DNA of 64,000 nucleotides from Gilvimarinus polysaccharolyticus (GCF_001187555.1 NZ_LFIJ01000001.1:956169-1020168); one strand, 5' to 3'; positions 15,299-26,499 are shown, numbered from the stretch's first letter. Notes: generated by a model from the letters alone, not told the origin. Program-made: numbers and translations.

Positions 15299-15965
15299 TG
15301 AATCTAGCGCTACGGTTGTGACTATCGATGGCCCGTCGGGCGCGGGGAAGGGCACCTTAAGCCAGCTGTTAGCGCAGCGTTTGGGCTACCGCCTATTAGA
15401 TAGTGGCGCGCTCTACCGTTTGGTTGCCTTGGCCTCTATGAATAAAGGTATTGCTGCTGACGACGAAGCGGCATTAAGCTCTTGCGCGAGCACGCTCGAC
15501 GTTGAATTTGCCCCCGCCGATGGCGGTGTTACCGTGCTGTTGGAGGGCGTTGATGTGACGATGGCGATTCGGCAAGAGCATGTCAGTATGCGTGCCTCTG
15601 AAGTGGCGGCGGTAGAGCTTGTGCGCGCTGCACTATTACAGCGTCAGCGCGATTTTGCGGTAGCCCCTGGGTTGGTTGCCGATGGTCGCGATATGGGCAC
15701 TACGGTTTTTACTGGTGCGCAATATAAGTTTTATTTAACGGCGAGTGCCGAGGCGCGGGCTCAGCGCCGCTATCAACAATTGTGCGAGCGTGGTGAATCG
15801 GTCGATTTAGCTGTCCTTATTGAGGACATTCAGGCCCGAGATGAGCGCGATCAATCGCGTGCTACGTCGCCGCTGCGCCCTGCGAGCGACGCGCATGTTG
15901 TCGATAGTACCAATATGACTATCGAGCAAGTGCTCGAACAGATGCTGGCTACTATCGACGCTTAA
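15291..15965 (+). CDS. cmk: Cytidylate kinase
   Basis: The 224-residue NMP kinase phosphorylates CMP and dCMP with ATP. The P-loop GPSGAGKGT lies at about residues 14-22, followed by LLDSGALYR and the CMP-binding [12 protein letters not shown], with RAQRRYQQL in the lid. The ATG at 15291 lies inside the pyrF end and has GGAG 9 bases before it. Earlier in-frame starts at 15210 and 15276 would lie deeper inside pyrF and add unrelated residues. In relatives cmk is directly followed by rpsA; here two sugar-phosphate genes come between them. Confidence 0.95.
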   Translation: MCSESSATVVTIDGPSGAGKGTLSQLLAQRLGYRLLDSGALYRLVALASMNKGIAADDEAALSSCASTLDVEFAPADGGVTVLLEGVDVTMAIRQEHVSMRASEVAAVELVRAALLQRQRDFAVAPGLVADGRDMGTTVFTGAQYKFYLTASAEARAQRRYQQLCERGESVDLAVLIEDIQARDERDQSRATSPLRPASDAHVVDSTNMTIEQVLEQMLATIDA

Positions 15966-16215
15966 CTTCAAAAGCCCTCCTTTTTATTGTCAAGTAACTA
16001 CATGTTGGTGCGGAACATGCTTGCATGTATGTAGTTGATGTAGTGAGCGCTTGTGATATTAAGGCAGATGTGGCGCTTCAAGTTGGTTGCGGCTAGCCTG
16101 GAGGTAAAAATAGCGAACAATGATGAATTTTTTACAAATGGCTTTGCCGCTGTGCAAGATTATTTGTAGTGCATAACTTGGGTTGAAAATAGATTACTCA
16201 ACAATGGAGCAAGAC

Positions 16216-17577
16216 GTGAGTTTACAAGATCTGACATGTTTTAAAGCTTATGATATTCGCGGCAAGTTAGGCGAAGAGTTAAACGAAGATATTGCCTACC
16301 GTATTGGTCGAGCTTACGGCCAGTTTCTTAAGCCGCAAACCGTTGTGGTGGGTGGGGACGTGCGTGAAACCAGCGAGTCCTTAAAAGCCGCCGTAGGTAA
16401 TGGCTTGCGCGATGAAGGTGTTGATGTCATCGATATTGGTATGGTGGGCACCGAGGAGGTGTACTTTGCCACGAGCCATTTGAACGCAAGCGGCGGCATT
16501 GAAGTGACCGCGAGCCACAATCCGATTGATTACAATGGCATGAAGCCAATCCGTGAAAACTCTAAACCAATCAGTGGTGATACCGGCCTACTCGATATTA
16601 AGCGTTTAGCCGAAGAGGGCGAGTTTGCCGCTGTTGACCCAAGCAAGCGTGGCCAACTTGTGCAGCAAAGCACCCTTGATGCTTATATAGAACACTTGCT
16701 TGGCTACGTCGATATTGATCAGCTTAAGCCTTTTAAAATAGTGGTTAACGCAGGTAATGGCGCCGCAGGCCATGTGATCGATGCGATTGAAAAACACCTG
16801 CCATTTGAATTTATTAAAATCCATCATGAGCCCGACCCAACATTCCCCAACGGTATTCCCAACCCGCTGCTGATCGAGAATCGCGGCCCAACGCGGGATG
16901 CCGTATTAAAGCACGGCGCCGATTTGGGTATTGCGTGGGACGGTGATTTTGACCGTTGTTTTTTCTTTGATGAAAAAGGCGAATTTATCGAAGGTTACTA
17001 CTTAGTAGGGCTTTTGGCGGAAGCGTTTTTAATCAAAGAATCGGGCGGCAAAGTTGTACACGATCCGCGATTAACTTGGAACACGATAGATATCGCCGAG
17101 CAGCGTGGCGGCCAAGCGATTCAGTCAAAAACTGGGCACGCATTTATCAAAGAGCGTATGCGTAAGGAAGATGCCATATACGGTGGCGAAATGAGTGCTC
17201 ACCATTATTTTCGTGATTTCTTTTACTGTGACAGTGGAATGATTCCTTGGCTGCTGGTGACAGAGTTAATGTGTCGTAAGAATTCGACCCTTTCATCAAT
17301 GATGGAGGAGTGTATTGCGCGCTTTCCATCTCCTGGTGAAATTAACCGCGAGGTCGACGATGCCAAAGTCGCTATCGCCAAGGTGCGTGCTCATTTTGCG
17401 GCGGAAGCTTTGGAGATTGATGAAACAGACGGTGTCAGTATGAGTTTTGCGCAATGGCGTTTTAATTTGCGTATGTCGAATACTGAGCCGGTGGTACGCC
17501 TAAATGTAGAAAGCCGTGCTGACCGAGCTTTGATGCAAGCAAAAACTGACGAGATTCTTGCGTTACTTGATAGTTAA
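16216..17577 (+). CDS. manB: Phosphomannomutase (CpsG/ManB type)
   Basis: This enzyme interconverts mannose 6-phosphate and mannose 1-phosphate for GDP-mannose. It has about 453 residues and four phosphohexomutase domains: the phosphoserine loop TASHNP (Ser at about 100), the metal loop DGDFDR at about 242-247, the sugar loop GEMSAHHYF, and the phosphate loop RMSNTEP near the C-terminus. I favour the GTG at 16216 because GGAG lies 7 bases before it and the protein then begins like other CpsG proteins ([19 protein letters not shown]); an ATG at 16204 and a TTG at 16183 lack ribosome sites. AlgC-type phosphoglucomutase activity is also possible. Its product would feed the bifunctional enzyme at 24111. 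Confidence 0.93.
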   Translation: MSLQDLTCFKAYDIRGKLGEELNEDIAYRIGRAYGQFLKPQTVVVGGDVRETSESLKAAVGNGLRDEGVDVIDIGMVGTEEVYFATSHLNASGGIEVTASHNPIDYNGMKPIRENSKPISGDTGLLDIKRLAEEGEFAAVDPSKRGQLVQQSTLDAYIEHLLGYVDIDQLKPFKIVVNAGNGAAGHVIDAIEKHLPFEFIKIHHEPDPTFPNGIPNPLLIENRGPTRDAVLKHGADLGIAWDGDFDRCFFFDEKGEFIEGYYLVGLLAEAFLIKESGGKVVHDPRLTWNTIDIAEQRGGQAIQSKTGHAFIKERMRKEDAIYGGEMSAHHYFRDFFYCDSGMIPWLLVTELMCRKNSTLSSMMEECIARFPSPGEINREVDDAKVAIAKVRAHFAAEALEIDETDGVSMSFAQWRFNLRMSNTEPVVRLNVESRADRALMQAKTDEILALLDS

Positions 17578-17607
17578 ACTCAATGTGAAATGAAGTAGGA
17601 GGAACGG

Positions 17608-18501
17608 ATGCAAGTCAAAAAAGCGGTAATTCCTGTCGCCGGATTGGGTACACGTATGTTGCCTGCGACTAAAGCCATTCCTAAAGAGATGTTGCCGGTT
17701 GTCGATAAGCCGCTGATTCAGTATGTGGTTGATGAAGCCGCCGCCGCGGGTATTAAAGAGATCGTGCTGGTTACACATGCCTCGAAAAATTCCATTGAGA
17801 ACCACTTTGATACCAGTTTTGAGCTTGAGGCTCAGCTAGAGGCTCGGTTAAAACGCTCGCTGTTAGAGCAAGTAAAATCTATTACTCCTCCGGGCTTGAC
17901 GGTAATCTCGGTGCGCCAATCTGAGGCAAAGGGCTTGGGGCATGCAATATTGTGCGCTAAAGCGGTAATTGGTGATGAGCCTTTTGCTGTGCTGTTGCCC
18001 GATGTGTTGGTGGACAGTTACGAGTGCGACCCAAGGCGTGATAATTTGGCAGGTATGGTACGCCGGTTTGATGAGACTGGCGCCAGCCAGATATTGGTTG
18101 AAGGTGTGCCTTGGGAGTGGGTGCATAAATATGGTGTGGTCGATTGTGGCGGCGCGGATATCGGTGCTGGTAATAGTCATAAAATTAATGCCATGGTAGA
18201 GAAGCCGCCTTTAGATCAAGCCCCTTCTAACCTTGCAATTGTTGGGCGTTACATACTGTCGGCTGCGACCTGGGATCTGCTAGAACGCACTCAGCCCGGT
18301 GCTGGCGGTGAGATTCAGTTAACCGACGCGCTGGATAAATTGCTTGAGAGAGAGCAGGTCGAGGCTTACGAGTTGATCGGTAGAAGCCATGATTGCGGCA
18401 GTAAGACAGGCTACGCCATTGCAAATATTGCCTACGCTACCCGTAATAAAGAAGTAGGTGAGGGCGTTAAAGAGTATATCCGTGCTACTTATTGCAGCTA
18501 G
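17608..18501 (+). CDS. galU: UTP-glucose-1-phosphate uridylyltransferase
   Basis: The enzyme makes UDP-glucose. The 297-residue protein carries the nucleotidyltransferase signature [20 protein letters not shown] at residues 11-30, [14 protein letters not shown], and the GEIQLTDA segment near 232. The ATG follows a strong AGGAGG site. It sits 30 bases after the phosphomannomutase gene and is likely co-transcribed with it. Its product is the substrate of the UDP-glucose dehydrogenase at 22641. Confidence 0.97.
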   Translation: MQVKKAVIPVAGLGTRMLPATKAIPKEMLPVVDKPLIQYVVDEAAAAGIKEIVLVTHASKNSIENHFDTSFELEAQLEARLKRSLLEQVKSITPPGLTVISVRQSEAKGLGHAILCAKAVIGDEPFAVLLPDVLVDSYECDPRRDNLAGMVRRFDETGASQILVEGVPWEWVHKYGVVDCGGADIGAGNSHKINAMVEKPPLDQAPSNLAIVGRYILSAATWDLLERTQPGAGGEIQLTDALDKLLEREQVEAYELIGRSHDCGSKTGYAIANIAYATRNKEVGEGVKEYIRATYCS

Positions 18502-18538
18502 TACTACCTGTCGCGGCTAAAATTGTGCAGCTTATCTG

Positions 18539-18572
18539 TACCGCAAAGCGCTTTCGGCGGTGCTTTGCGGTA
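18539..18572 (+). terminator. Hairpin after galU
   Basis: Perfect 11-bp arms TACCGCAAAGC / GCTTTGCGGTA have a GC-rich loop. Only a short AT stretch follows, so termination may be partial or the hairpin may protect the galU 3' end. Confidence 0.5.
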
Positions 18573-18787
18573 ATATTGCTTGCCAATAGTCATTCTCTCT
18601 GGTAGCCTGCCCGACCTGCTGAGACCCGTCGTAATTTTGCGACCTTAGTAGTAGCAAGCCGTTGCTCGCCAGTGTAAAGAGCGGTTTGCCTTAATCATCC
18701 ATCAACCCGTATGTCTGGCCTTACGGTTTGCTGTAGGAGCGTCGATTTACAGATCGCCCGCAGCATTTAAATAGGTATTTTGTGACC

Positions 18788-20470
18788 ATGAGCGAAAGTT
18801 TTGCTGAGTTATTTGAAGAGAGTTTAAAAACCGTCGATATGGTGCCGGGCACCATCGTTACTGGTGTAGTAATTGATATCGATAAAGATTGGGTCACTGT
18901 ACACGCCGGCTTAAAATCCGAAGGCGTTATCCCTGCAATCCAGTTCATCGACGAAAACGGTGAAGTTAAACTGGAGATTGGTGATGAAGTACAAGTTGCA
19001 CTAGAAACCGTAGAAGATGGTTTCGGCGAAACCCGCCTGTCACGCGAGAAAGCCAAGCGCGCAGAAGCTTGGAAAGTGTTGGAAGCAGCACACTCAGCAG
19101 ACGAAGTGGTTAAAGGTGTTATTAACGGTAAGGTTAAGGGTGGTTTCACCGTTGACGTTGCTGGTATCCGTGCTTTCTTACCAGGTTCGTTGGTTGACGT
19201 GCGTCCAGTACGCGAAACCACGCACTTAGAAAACAAAGAGCTGGATTTTAAAGTTATCAAGCTTGATCAAAAACGCAATAACGTTGTGGTATCTCGCCGC
19301 GCGGTATTGGAACAAGCTAACTCAGCAGAGCGTGAAGAATTGCTGGCAACCTTGCAAGAAGGCATGGTTGTTAAAGGTATCGTTAAAAACCTGACCGACT
19401 ACGGTGCATTCGTAGATCTGGGAGGTGTTGACGGCCTGTTGCACATTACCGATATGGCTTGGAAACGTATTAAGCACCCAAGTGAAATCGTTAATGTTGG
19501 CGATGAAATTGACGTTAAAGTACTGAAGTTTGATCGTGAGCGTAATCGTGTATCGTTGGGTCTGAAGCAATTGGGTGAAGATCCATGGTTGCAAATCACC
19601 GGTCGTTACCCAGAAGGCGCCAAAGTTAAGGCTGTGGTTACCAACCTGACTGATTACGGTTGTTTTGCCGAGCTAGAAGAAGGTGTTGAAGGTCTAGTTC
19701 ACGTATCTGAAATGGATTGGACCAACAAAAACATTCACCCATCTAAGGTTGTGAATGTTGGTGACGAAATCGAAGTGATGATTCTCGATATCGACGAAGA
19801 GCGTCGTCGTATTTCTCTGGGTGTTAAACAGTGCCAAGAGAACCCTTGGGATGCATTTGCTCGCACTTGCGCCAAAGGTGAGAAAATCACCGGTAAGATC
19901 AAGTCAATCACTGACTTCGGTATCTTTATCGGCTTAGATGGCGGCATTGATGGTCTGGTTCACTTGTCTGATATTTCTTGGCACGAAGCTGGCGAAGAAG
20001 CCGTGCGTAAGTACAAGAAAGGCGATGAAATTGAGACCGTTGTTCTGGCTATCGACCCTGAGCGTGAGCGTATCTCTCTGGGTATTAAGCAGCTTGAAGC
20101 CGATCCGTTCTCTGAGTACGTAGCCGAGAACGATAAAGGCGCTGTTGTTAAAGGTATTGTTAAAGAAGTTGAAGCGAAAGCCGCTGTTATTACTCTGGCT
20201 GACGACGTAGAAGCTGTATTAAAAGCATCTGAGTTGTCACGTGAGAAGGTGGAAGACGCCCGTAATATCCTGAAAGAAGGTGATGAGGTTGAAGCTAAGA
20301 TCATTAGCGTTGATCGCAAAAACCGCTCTATCAGCTTGTCTGTTAAGTCTAAAGACGTCGCTGAAGAGAAAGCCTCGATTAAAGAGCACTCTACCAAGCA
20401 GACCGAGCAAGCCGCTCCGGCCACTACTTTGGGTGATCTGATCAAGGCGCAGATGGAAGCGAAAGACTAA
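18788..20470 (+). CDS. rpsA: 30S ribosomal protein S1
   Basis: S1 binds mRNA and feeds it into the 30S subunit. The 560-residue protein holds six S1 RNA-binding domains in the normal order, with the repeated [19 protein letters not shown] type motif and [19 protein letters not shown] endings. The start [13 protein letters not shown] is the family start; the in-frame GTG at 18782 would add two residues. An untranslated stretch of roughly 280 bases separates it from galU; S1 usually represses its own translation through such a leader, which is inference here. It is followed by a strong terminator and then ihfB. Confidence 0.98.
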   Translation: MSESFAELFEESLKTVDMVPGTIVTGVVIDIDKDWVTVHAGLKSEGVIPAIQFIDENGEVKLEIGDEVQVALETVEDGFGETRLSREKAKRAEAWKVLEAAHSADEVVKGVINGKVKGGFTVDVAGIRAFLPGSLVDVRPVRETTHLENKELDFKVIKLDQKRNNVVVSRRAVLEQANSAEREELLATLQEGMVVKGIVKNLTDYGAFVDLGGVDGLLHITDMAWKRIKHPSEIVNVGDEIDVKVLKFDRERNRVSLGLKQLGEDPWLQITGRYPEGAKVKAVVTNLTDYGCFAELEEGVEGLVHVSEMDWTNKNIHPSKVVNVGDEIEVMILDIDEERRRISLGVKQCQENPWDAFARTCAKGEKITGKIKSITDFGIFIGLDGGIDGLVHLSDISWHEAGEEAVRKYKKGDEIETVVLAIDPERERISLGIKQLEADPFSEYVAENDKGAVVKGIVKEVEAKAAVITLADDVEAVLKASELSREKVEDARNILKEGDEVEAKIISVDRKNRSISLSVKSKDVAEEKASIKEHSTKQTEQAAPATTLGDLIKAQMEAKD

Positions 20471-20490
20471 TTCCATCCTTGCTGTAAAAA

Positions 20491-20517
20491 AGCCGACCTT
20501 AGGGTCGGCTTTTTTTT
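20491..20517 (+). terminator. Rho-independent terminator of rpsA
   Basis: The 8-bp stem AGCCGACC / GGTCGGCT has a 4-base loop and is followed by a run of T. It lies 20 bases after the rpsA stop. Confidence 0.93.
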
Positions 20518-20684
20518 GCCTTTTTGGCCCGCCAATAGATGTGTGGCTACAGAAATAATAGATTTAAGATCAATAGCTTACCTTCCGTTCATTAACTCTC
20601 TGTCAAGTATTGCTTCCGTACTAATGTCGTTATAAGCTGAGATCTGCGGCTACGCCTGAACAACAACGTATACGAGAACAGGCC

Positions 20685-20975
20685 ATGACTAAATCTGAGT
20701 TGATTGACTACATTGCTGAAAAACAGGATCATTTGCCTGTCAGGGATGTTGAGTTGGCAGTAAAGCTACTTCTAGATTACATGTCAGAAATGCTGGCTGA
20801 TGGCGAGCGGATAGAGATCCGTGGCTTTGGCAGCTTTTCTTTGCATTATCGTGCGCCACGCATGGGCCGCAATCCCAAAACCGGAGATGCGGTTGAGCTT
20901 GAGGGTAAATTTGTACCGCACTTTAAGCCCGGTAAGGAAATGCGTGATCGCGTTAACGAGAGTATTCAATCCTAA
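20685..20975 (+). CDS. ihfB: Integration host factor subunit beta
   Basis: The 96-residue DNA-bending protein pairs with IHF-alpha, which is not in this window. It begins [14 protein letters not shown], has the DNA-contact arm [26 protein letters not shown] at about 46-71, and ends with the usual [11 protein letters not shown] helix. The position after rpsA and before lapA matches gammaproteobacterial gene order. The preceding 170-base gap with the rpsA terminator suggests its own promoter. Confidence 0.96.
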   Translation: MTKSELIDYIAEKQDHLPVRDVELAVKLLLDYMSEMLADGERIEIRGFGSFSLHYRAPRMGRNPKTGDAVELEGKFVPHFKPGKEMRDRVNESIQS

Positions 20976-21014
20976 TCATCTTAATTTTAATTACCCATGC
21001 CTAGAGAGGTGTCT

Positions 21015-21314
21015 ATGAAGCGTATTGGCAGATGGATCTATGCATTGGTTTTGTTGGCCGCGCTTGTTTTGGGTTTTGTATTTAACTCTGAAAATGCGTC
21101 TGAAGTTACAGTAACTCTGTTGGGTAACGTGTTGCCAACACTTAGGCTGGGCATTTGGTTATTAATATTTACACTGCTCGGTTTACTTTTAGGTTTTGCC
21201 TTAAACTTAATCCCCGCTATGGTGCTGCGCCGCTCACTTACTGCTGAGCGCAAGCGTAACGAGAAACTCGAGCAAGAAATTCAAACTCTAAGAAGTCAAA
21301 GCCTTCGGACTTAA
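21015..21314 (+). CDS. lapA: LapA-domain protein (lipopolysaccharide assembly protein A)
   Basis: The 99-residue inner-membrane protein belongs to the LapA (DUF1049) family, with two membrane helices at about 5-24 and 45-67 and a charged C-terminal coiled tail (ERKRNEKLEQEIQTL). It works with LapB in controlling LPS synthesis. The ATG at 21015 has AGAGAGG before it; the in-frame ATG at 20997 is less likely. It is 4 bases upstream of lapB. Confidence 0.9.
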   Translation: MKRIGRWIYALVLLAALVLGFVFNSENASEVTVTLLGNVLPTLRLGIWLLIFTLLGLLLGFALNLIPAMVLRRSLTAERKRNEKLEQEIQTLRSQSLRT

Positions 21315-21318
21315 GTAA

Positions 21319-22506
21319 ATGGCCGATTTATTAATGTTTGGGCTTTTGCTGCTGGCTCTAGCCATTGGCTTTGTTGTAGGGCGTGGGCGTAGCTCCCGTA
21401 AACCGTTTAACTCCCCAAAAGATTACGCTCTTAATTATTACAAAGGCTTAAGTTATTTATTTAATGAGCAGCCTGATGATGCTATTGACGCCTTTATTGG
21501 CTCGTTAGCCGTTAATAGTGACACCCTTGAAACTCATTTGGCCCTCGGTAATATGCTGCGGCGGCGTGGTGAGGTAACTAAAGCTATAAAAATCCATCAA
21601 AACCTATTGGCCCGCCCAGGATTAAGTGTCCGTCAGCAACACGAAGCGCAATTAGAATTAGCGCGAGATTATATTAACGCCGGCTTACTTGATCGTGCCG
21701 AGGCTTTGCTGTTGGAGCTGGTAAAGTTGTCATCAGCCTCAAAAATGCAAGCCCTTAAGCATTTGGTCGAAATCTATCAAGATGAGAACGAGTGGGATGA
21801 TGCGATCGCTATGGCGGGGTTGCTCGATCGTCCTAATAAAGGTTCGGATGCTGGGCAGGGGCTTGCGCAAATGCAGGCGCACTTTGCCTGTGAGCAAGCA
21901 TTGCAAGATATGGCCGCGCACAATACAACTAAGGTACGAGCTCACCTACAAGAGGCGTTAAAGTTTGATCCTGGTTCTGTTCGAGCCAGTATTTTATTTG
22001 CACGTTTGGAGTTTTCATTAGGTCGGTATCGCGATGCGCTTAAATATTTACACAAAGTGCCAGAGCAGAATGCTGAATATCTAGTAGAGATATTGGATGT
22101 GTTGACCGAATGCTATGATCGCTTGGGTGAAACCCAAGCACTTGATCGTTATTTACAGCAACTGCTGATTGAGCACCCCAGCAATTCATTAATTATTAAA
22201 ATTGCCGACCGGTTACGTTGGAGTCAAAACGATTACGTGGCCGCCGACTTTATTGCCGATCAACTTAAGCATAAGCCAAGTATCCGAACGCTTAATCGTT
22301 TGGTTGAATTGCATTTGCCGCATTCTGACGGTAAGGCGAAAGAGAACCTCGAGCTGTTAAAACAGTTGGTGGATCAAGTTATTGCGGAAAAACCTAGCTA
22401 CTGCTGCAATGAATGTGGATTCACCGGTAATAGCTTGCACTGGCTGTGTCCTGGCTGTAAGTCCTGGGGCAGTGTGCGGCCTATTCGTGGTGTTGCTGGC
22501 GAGTAA
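21319..22506 (+). CDS. lapB: Lipopolysaccharide assembly protein B
   Basis: LapB is an inner-membrane adaptor that regulates LpxC degradation and so balances LPS and phospholipid synthesis. The 395-residue protein has an N-terminal membrane anchor (LLMFGLLLLALAIGFVVG), TPR repeats at about 35-350, and a C-terminal rubredoxin-like zinc ribbon with the cysteine pairs CCNEC and CPGC near 360-385. Length and domain order are those of E. coli LapB (YciM). It is translationally linked to lapA. Confidence 0.96.
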   Translation: MADLLMFGLLLLALAIGFVVGRGRSSRKPFNSPKDYALNYYKGLSYLFNEQPDDAIDAFIGSLAVNSDTLETHLALGNMLRRRGEVTKAIKIHQNLLARPGLSVRQQHEAQLELARDYINAGLLDRAEALLLELVKLSSASKMQALKHLVEIYQDENEWDDAIAMAGLLDRPNKGSDAGQGLAQMQAHFACEQALQDMAAHNTTKVRAHLQEALKFDPGSVRASILFARLEFSLGRYRDALKYLHKVPEQNAEYLVEILDVLTECYDRLGETQALDRYLQQLLIEHPSNSLIIKIADRLRWSQNDYVAADFIADQLKHKPSIRTLNRLVELHLPHSDGKAKENLELLKQLVDQVIAEKPSYCCNECGFTGNSLHWLCPGCKSWGSVRPIRGVAGE

Positions 22507-22640
22507 ATATTACCCTTTATTCTTTCAATTTCATACAACTGTAAAAAACCACTGATTTATTGTCTCTAGCGCGCAGAGTAAAGCTATCGCAATGTTGGCT
22601 GTCGTTCTGCGTTTTTTGGCAATTGACACAGGGGTTGACG

Positions 22641-24026
22641 ATGAACGTTACAGTTTTTGGTGTGGGGTATGTCGGGCTGGTACAGGCTGCAGCGCTTGCG
22701 GAGGTGGGCCACCAGGTAATTTGTGTCGATATTGATAAGGCTAAGGTGGCGCGTCTTAATCAGGGCCATATTCCGATCTATGAGCCAGGGCTTGAGAGCG
22801 TGGTACGCGATAATTATCGCAGTGGCCGCTTAGTTTTCAGTGATGACCCCGCCGTTGGTGTGGCTCACGGTGATGTACAGTTTATTGCGGTCGGTACGCC
22901 GCCCGATGAGTCTGGCGCGGCAGACACTCAATATGTATTAAACGTGGCCAATACAATTGGCCGCTTGCTGAACAATTCTGCACTTGTGGTCAATAAATCT
23001 ACTGTCCCTGTTGGCACCGCCGATAAAGTTGCGCAATGCATTGATGCTCGACTTAAGTCTCGCGGCCAGCGTTTCGCTGTCAGTGTGATTTCAAATCCGG
23101 AATTTTTAAAAGAAGGCTCAGCACTGGCAGACTGCATGAAGCCTGATCGTATTATTATTGGTACCGATGACGCTGCAGCTGAGGCGACGATGCGTGATTT
23201 ATATGCGCCATTCAATCGCAATCATGAAAAAATTATCGTTATGGATGTGCGCAGCGCTGAGCTGACTAAATACGCTGCCAACTGCATGCTCGCCACCAAG
23301 ATCAGTTTTATGAACGAAATTGCCAATATGGCTGAAAAACTTGGGGCGGATATCGAAGCTGTACGTTTAGGGATCGGCAGTGATCCACGTATTGGCTACC
23401 ATTTTATTTACCCCGGTATCGGCTACGGCGGTTCTTGCTTTCCCAAAGATGTACGAGCGCTGATCAGTACCGCGAACTCGGTAGGGGTTAAAGCTGACGT
23501 TTTAAAAGCGGTAGAGCACCGTAACAATTGTCAGAAAAATACACTTTTCACAAAAATCTTTACTCACTTTCAGGGTGACTTGAAAGGCAAAACCTTTGCG
23601 TTATGGGGGCTTGCCTTTAAACCTAATACCGATGATATGCGCGAAGCTCCGGCCCGAGTACTGATAGAGGCATTGTGGCAAGCTGGCGCACGCGTTCAGG
23701 CCTATGATCCAGAGGCCATGGAGGAGGCGCAGCGTATTTACGGTGTACGTAACGATTTGCAGCTTGGTGGCACTAAAGAATTCGTGTTGGCGGGCGCCGA
23801 TGCGCTAGTGGTTGTCACCGAGTGGCAAGCATTTCGCGCTCCAGACTTTGATGTTGTACGAGAGGCTCTAGTTGAGCCGGTGATCTTTGATGGTCGTAAT
23901 ATGTACGCACCAACAAAATTGGCCGAGCTGGGGTTTCATTACTATAGTGTCGGGCGGCCACATATCACGCAGATGTATCAGCCGGTATTAGGTCTCGCTT
24001 CTACAGAGCAATTGGCTGCAATCTAG
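22641..24026 (+). CDS. ugd: UDP-glucose 6-dehydrogenase
   Basis: The enzyme oxidises UDP-glucose to UDP-glucuronate with two NAD. The 461-residue protein has the NAD-binding start [22 protein letters not shown], the catalytic cysteine C266 in [10 protein letters not shown], the conserved [10 protein letters not shown], and the C-terminal UDP-binding part with [20 protein letters not shown]. The ATG at 22641 has CAGGGG upstream; an in-frame ATG at 22560 would add an unrelated hydrophobic leader. It uses the GalU product and precedes the GDP-mannose enzyme, forming a sugar-nucleotide block. Confidence 0.95.
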   Translation: MNVTVFGVGYVGLVQAAALAEVGHQVICVDIDKAKVARLNQGHIPIYEPGLESVVRDNYRSGRLVFSDDPAVGVAHGDVQFIAVGTPPDESGAADTQYVLNVANTIGRLLNNSALVVNKSTVPVGTADKVAQCIDARLKSRGQRFAVSVISNPEFLKEGSALADCMKPDRIIIGTDDAAAEATMRDLYAPFNRNHEKIIVMDVRSAELTKYAANCMLATKISFMNEIANMAEKLGADIEAVRLGIGSDPRIGYHFIYPGIGYGGSCFPKDVRALISTANSVGVKADVLKAVEHRNNCQKNTLFTKIFTHFQGDLKGKTFALWGLAFKPNTDDMREAPARVLIEALWQAGARVQAYDPEAMEEAQRIYGVRNDLQLGGTKEFVLAGADALVVVTEWQAFRAPDFDVVREALVEPVIFDGRNMYAPTKLAELGFHYYSVGRPHITQMYQPVLGLASTEQLAAI

Positions 24027-24110
24027 TTACACGCGTTTTCTAATAGCGGCCTATATGCCAAAATAGGCGCCGATGCCCGAATGGGCGATTTAAGCTATTA
24101 GAGATACATT

Positions 24111-25535
24111 ATGATCATACCGGTTTTGCTTGCGGGGGGCTCGGGTAATCGGCTCTGGCCACTCTCGCGGGAGTTATACCCTAAGCAGTGCATCAATTTA
24201 ACCGACCCCGCTAAAACGCTGATTCAGCAAACGTTAGAGCGAGTAAGGCGCTGCGGTATAGATGCAGCTCCAGTAGTGGTGTGTAACAACGACCATAGGT
24301 TCTTGATTGCCCAGCAAATGCTCGAGCTGGGCATTTCTGGCACCATTATGTTAGAGCCCACGGCTCGTAATACGGCTGCAGCGATAGCTTTGGCTGCCCT
24401 CAAGGTGCAACAAAAAAATCCAGCGGCTAGTTTGTTAGTGCTACCGGCGGATCATCTTATCAACGATACCCAGCGCTTTTCCGACGTGGTTAACACCGCT
24501 TATGTGCGCGCAGAGGCTGGTGAGCTGGTGACCTTTGGTGTCGTGCCGAACCATCCCGAAACAGGGTATGGTTATATTGAGGCGGAACACTACGGTAAGG
24601 TCTCGCCCATTAAAGCTTTCCATGAAAAACCTAAACTTGCCACTGCGACACAATATGTGAATGCCGGTAACTATTACTGGAACAGTGGGATGTTTATGTT
24701 TACCCCTGATGCTTATTTGTCAGAGCTGCAACATTATCAGCCAGACGTCTATCAGGCGGTTAAGTTGGCCATGCTTGAGCGTTACACCGATTTAGATTTT
24801 GTGCGAGTCAGCGAATCGGCATTTTCTAAATCACCATCAATTTCTATCGATAACGGTATTATGGAGCATACCGCTAAAGGGACTGTGGTGCCTTATCATG
24901 GTGATTGGAGTGATATTGGTAGTTGGCAGACCGTGTATGACCATCACGCTAAAGATGAAGATGGCAATGTTGTCGTGGGTGATGTGCTACTTGAGGATGT
25001 GCAGAACTCATTAATTCGTTCAGATTCACGTCTGGTAACGGCCGTAGGTGTAAGTGACCTTGCGATAATTGATACCCATGATGCGCTACTGGTGATGTCG
25101 CGCAAGAATTCTCAGGCAGTAAAAACAATTGTTAATCGCTTAAAAAAGCACGAGCGCGCTGAAGTGCGGCAACATCAAAAAGTGTACCGTCCTTGGGGCA
25201 GCTATGAAACGGTTAACCTCGGCGAGCATTACCAAGTTAAACATGTAAAAGTAAATCCAGGGGCTAAGTTTGCGCTGCAAGTGCATCAACACCGTGCCGA
25301 GCATTGGGTTATTTTGCATGGCGTTGCCAAAGTTCGAATTGGTGAGCGCGAGCAAGTTTTGCACGCCAATGAATCTATCCATATTAATGTTGGCGACGTA
25401 CACACGTTGCACAACCCTGGCACAACAGTATTGGACTTAATTGAGGTGCAAACGGGTGACTGTATTGATGAGGAAGATGTAGTGCGTTTTGCTAATTACT
25501 ATCAAGATGATTCTGGGGGCGTAGGTGAGTCTTGA
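24111..25535 (+). CDS. manC: Mannose-1-phosphate guanylyltransferase / mannose-6-phosphate isomerase
   Basis: This bifunctional 474-residue enzyme is of the AlgA/WbpW type. The N-terminal nucleotidyltransferase begins with LLAGGSGNRLWPLSRELYPKQ at residues 6-26 and has the FHEKP sugar-binding motif near 170. The C-terminal cupin isomerase, from about 360, carries RPWGSYE and the metal-binding QVHQHRAEHW. Together with the phosphomannomutase at 16216 it completes fructose-6-P to GDP-mannose. Its end overlaps the next gene by 11 bases, so at least three genes here are one operon. Confidence 0.95.
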   Translation: MIIPVLLAGGSGNRLWPLSRELYPKQCINLTDPAKTLIQQTLERVRRCGIDAAPVVVCNNDHRFLIAQQMLELGISGTIMLEPTARNTAAAIALAALKVQQKNPAASLLVLPADHLINDTQRFSDVVNTAYVRAEAGELVTFGVVPNHPETGYGYIEAEHYGKVSPIKAFHEKPKLATATQYVNAGNYYWNSGMFMFTPDAYLSELQHYQPDVYQAVKLAMLERYTDLDFVRVSESAFSKSPSISIDNGIMEHTAKGTVVPYHGDWSDIGSWQTVYDHHAKDEDGNVVVGDVLLEDVQNSLIRSDSRLVTAVGVSDLAIIDTHDALLVMSRKNSQAVKTIVNRLKKHERAEVRQHQKVYRPWGSYETVNLGEHYQVKHVKVNPGAKFALQVHQHRAEHWVILHGVAKVRIGEREQVLHANESIHINVGDVHTLHNPGTTVLDLIEVQTGDCIDEEDVVRFANYYQDDSGGVGES

Positions 25536-26499
25536 CCGAAAGGTTTTGATTACAGGCGCCAACGGATTTATTGGTAGGCATCTGCGGGCAGGGCTGTTGC
25601 CTGAAGATGGCTACAGGGTGATTGCCGGTGTGCGCGATCCCGTCCGGGATGATGAGGTATTGGTGTCGGAATCTTTGAGCGTAGAGCAGTGGCGTGAACA
25701 ATTACAAAGCGTCGATACTGTGATTCACGCGGCGGCTCGAGCGCATATTTTACGTGAAGATCAAGCTGATCCTAGCCGACTGTATCAACACATTAATACC
25801 GAGATGACGAGAAGCTTGGCGCTTGCGGCCTCTTTGGCTGGGGTGCGCCGGTTTATTTTTATCAGTACCATAGGTGTTAATGGCGCAGAAAATACAACCC
25901 CGTTTTCTGAGGAAGATAACCCATCTCCTGGCGATGATTACTCTTGGTCAAAATATCAGGCAGAGCTTGCGTTGTGGGAGCTCGCAAAAAGCTCTGCTAT
26001 GGAAGTTGTTATTTTACGATTGCCGTTAGTGTACGGGCCTGGCGTCAAAGCTAATTTTCAATCCATGTTGCGTTGGATCGATTCACCAGTGCCGTTGCCG
26101 TTACGTTCGGTACGCAATAAACGCTCTTTACTTGGTGTCGATAATTTAGTGAGTTTTGTTCAGGTTGCGATATCTCACCGGGCAGCGGCTAATCAGTTGT
26201 TTCTATTGGCCGACTGCGACGATATAAGCACCCCTAAGTTGCTGGAGGCTCTTGCACTCGGGTTGGGGCGGCGTTCAAAACTACTTCCTTGCCCAAAAGG
26301 TTTACTGATTATGTTAGCTAAAATGCTTGGCAAAGGGGGGCAGGCGGTCAAGCTGTGTGGGTCACTGCAAATAGATGCAAGTAAAGCGAGGCGTTGTCTA
26401 GGTTGGGTGCCGCCACACTCTATTAATGACGGACTCATGCGTACGGCACAAGCATATCGTGATAGCACCGAACGTAAATGCCCGAGGGGCTCAATATGA
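25525..26499 (+). CDS. NAD-dependent sugar epimerase/dehydratase (extended SDR)
   Basis: The 324-residue Rossmann-fold enzyme has TGANGFIG at 10-17 for NAD and the catalytic YSWSK at 138-142, with STIGV near 113. It resembles the UDP-sugar reductases/epimerases (WbpV/WbpK-like) coded beside WbpL-type transferases, which make the sugar put onto undecaprenyl phosphate. Exact substrate is unknown. It starts with GTG at 25525 inside the end of manC and overlaps the next gene by four bases (ATGA), so all three are translationally coupled. Confidence 0.88.
   Translation: MSLDRKVLITGANGFIGRHLRAGLLPEDGYRVIAGVRDPVRDDEVLVSESLSVEQWREQLQSVDTVIHAAARAHILREDQADPSRLYQHINTEMTRSLALAASLAGVRRFIFISTIGVNGAENTTPFSEEDNPSPGDDYSWSKYQAELALWELAKSSAMEVVILRLPLVYGPGVKANFQSMLRWIDSPVPLPLRSVRNKRSLLGVDNLVSFVQVAISHRAAANQLFLLADCDDISTPKLLEALALGLGRRSKLLPCPKGLLIMLAKMLGKGGQAVKLCGSLQIDASKARRCLGWVPPHSINDGLMRTAQAYRDSTERKCPRGSI

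Noticed and set aside
15996-16036. Dyad AACTACAT / ATGTAGTT between cmk and manB
   Set aside because: Only 8 bp with a 25-base spacer and no T-run; too weak to call a terminator or operator.
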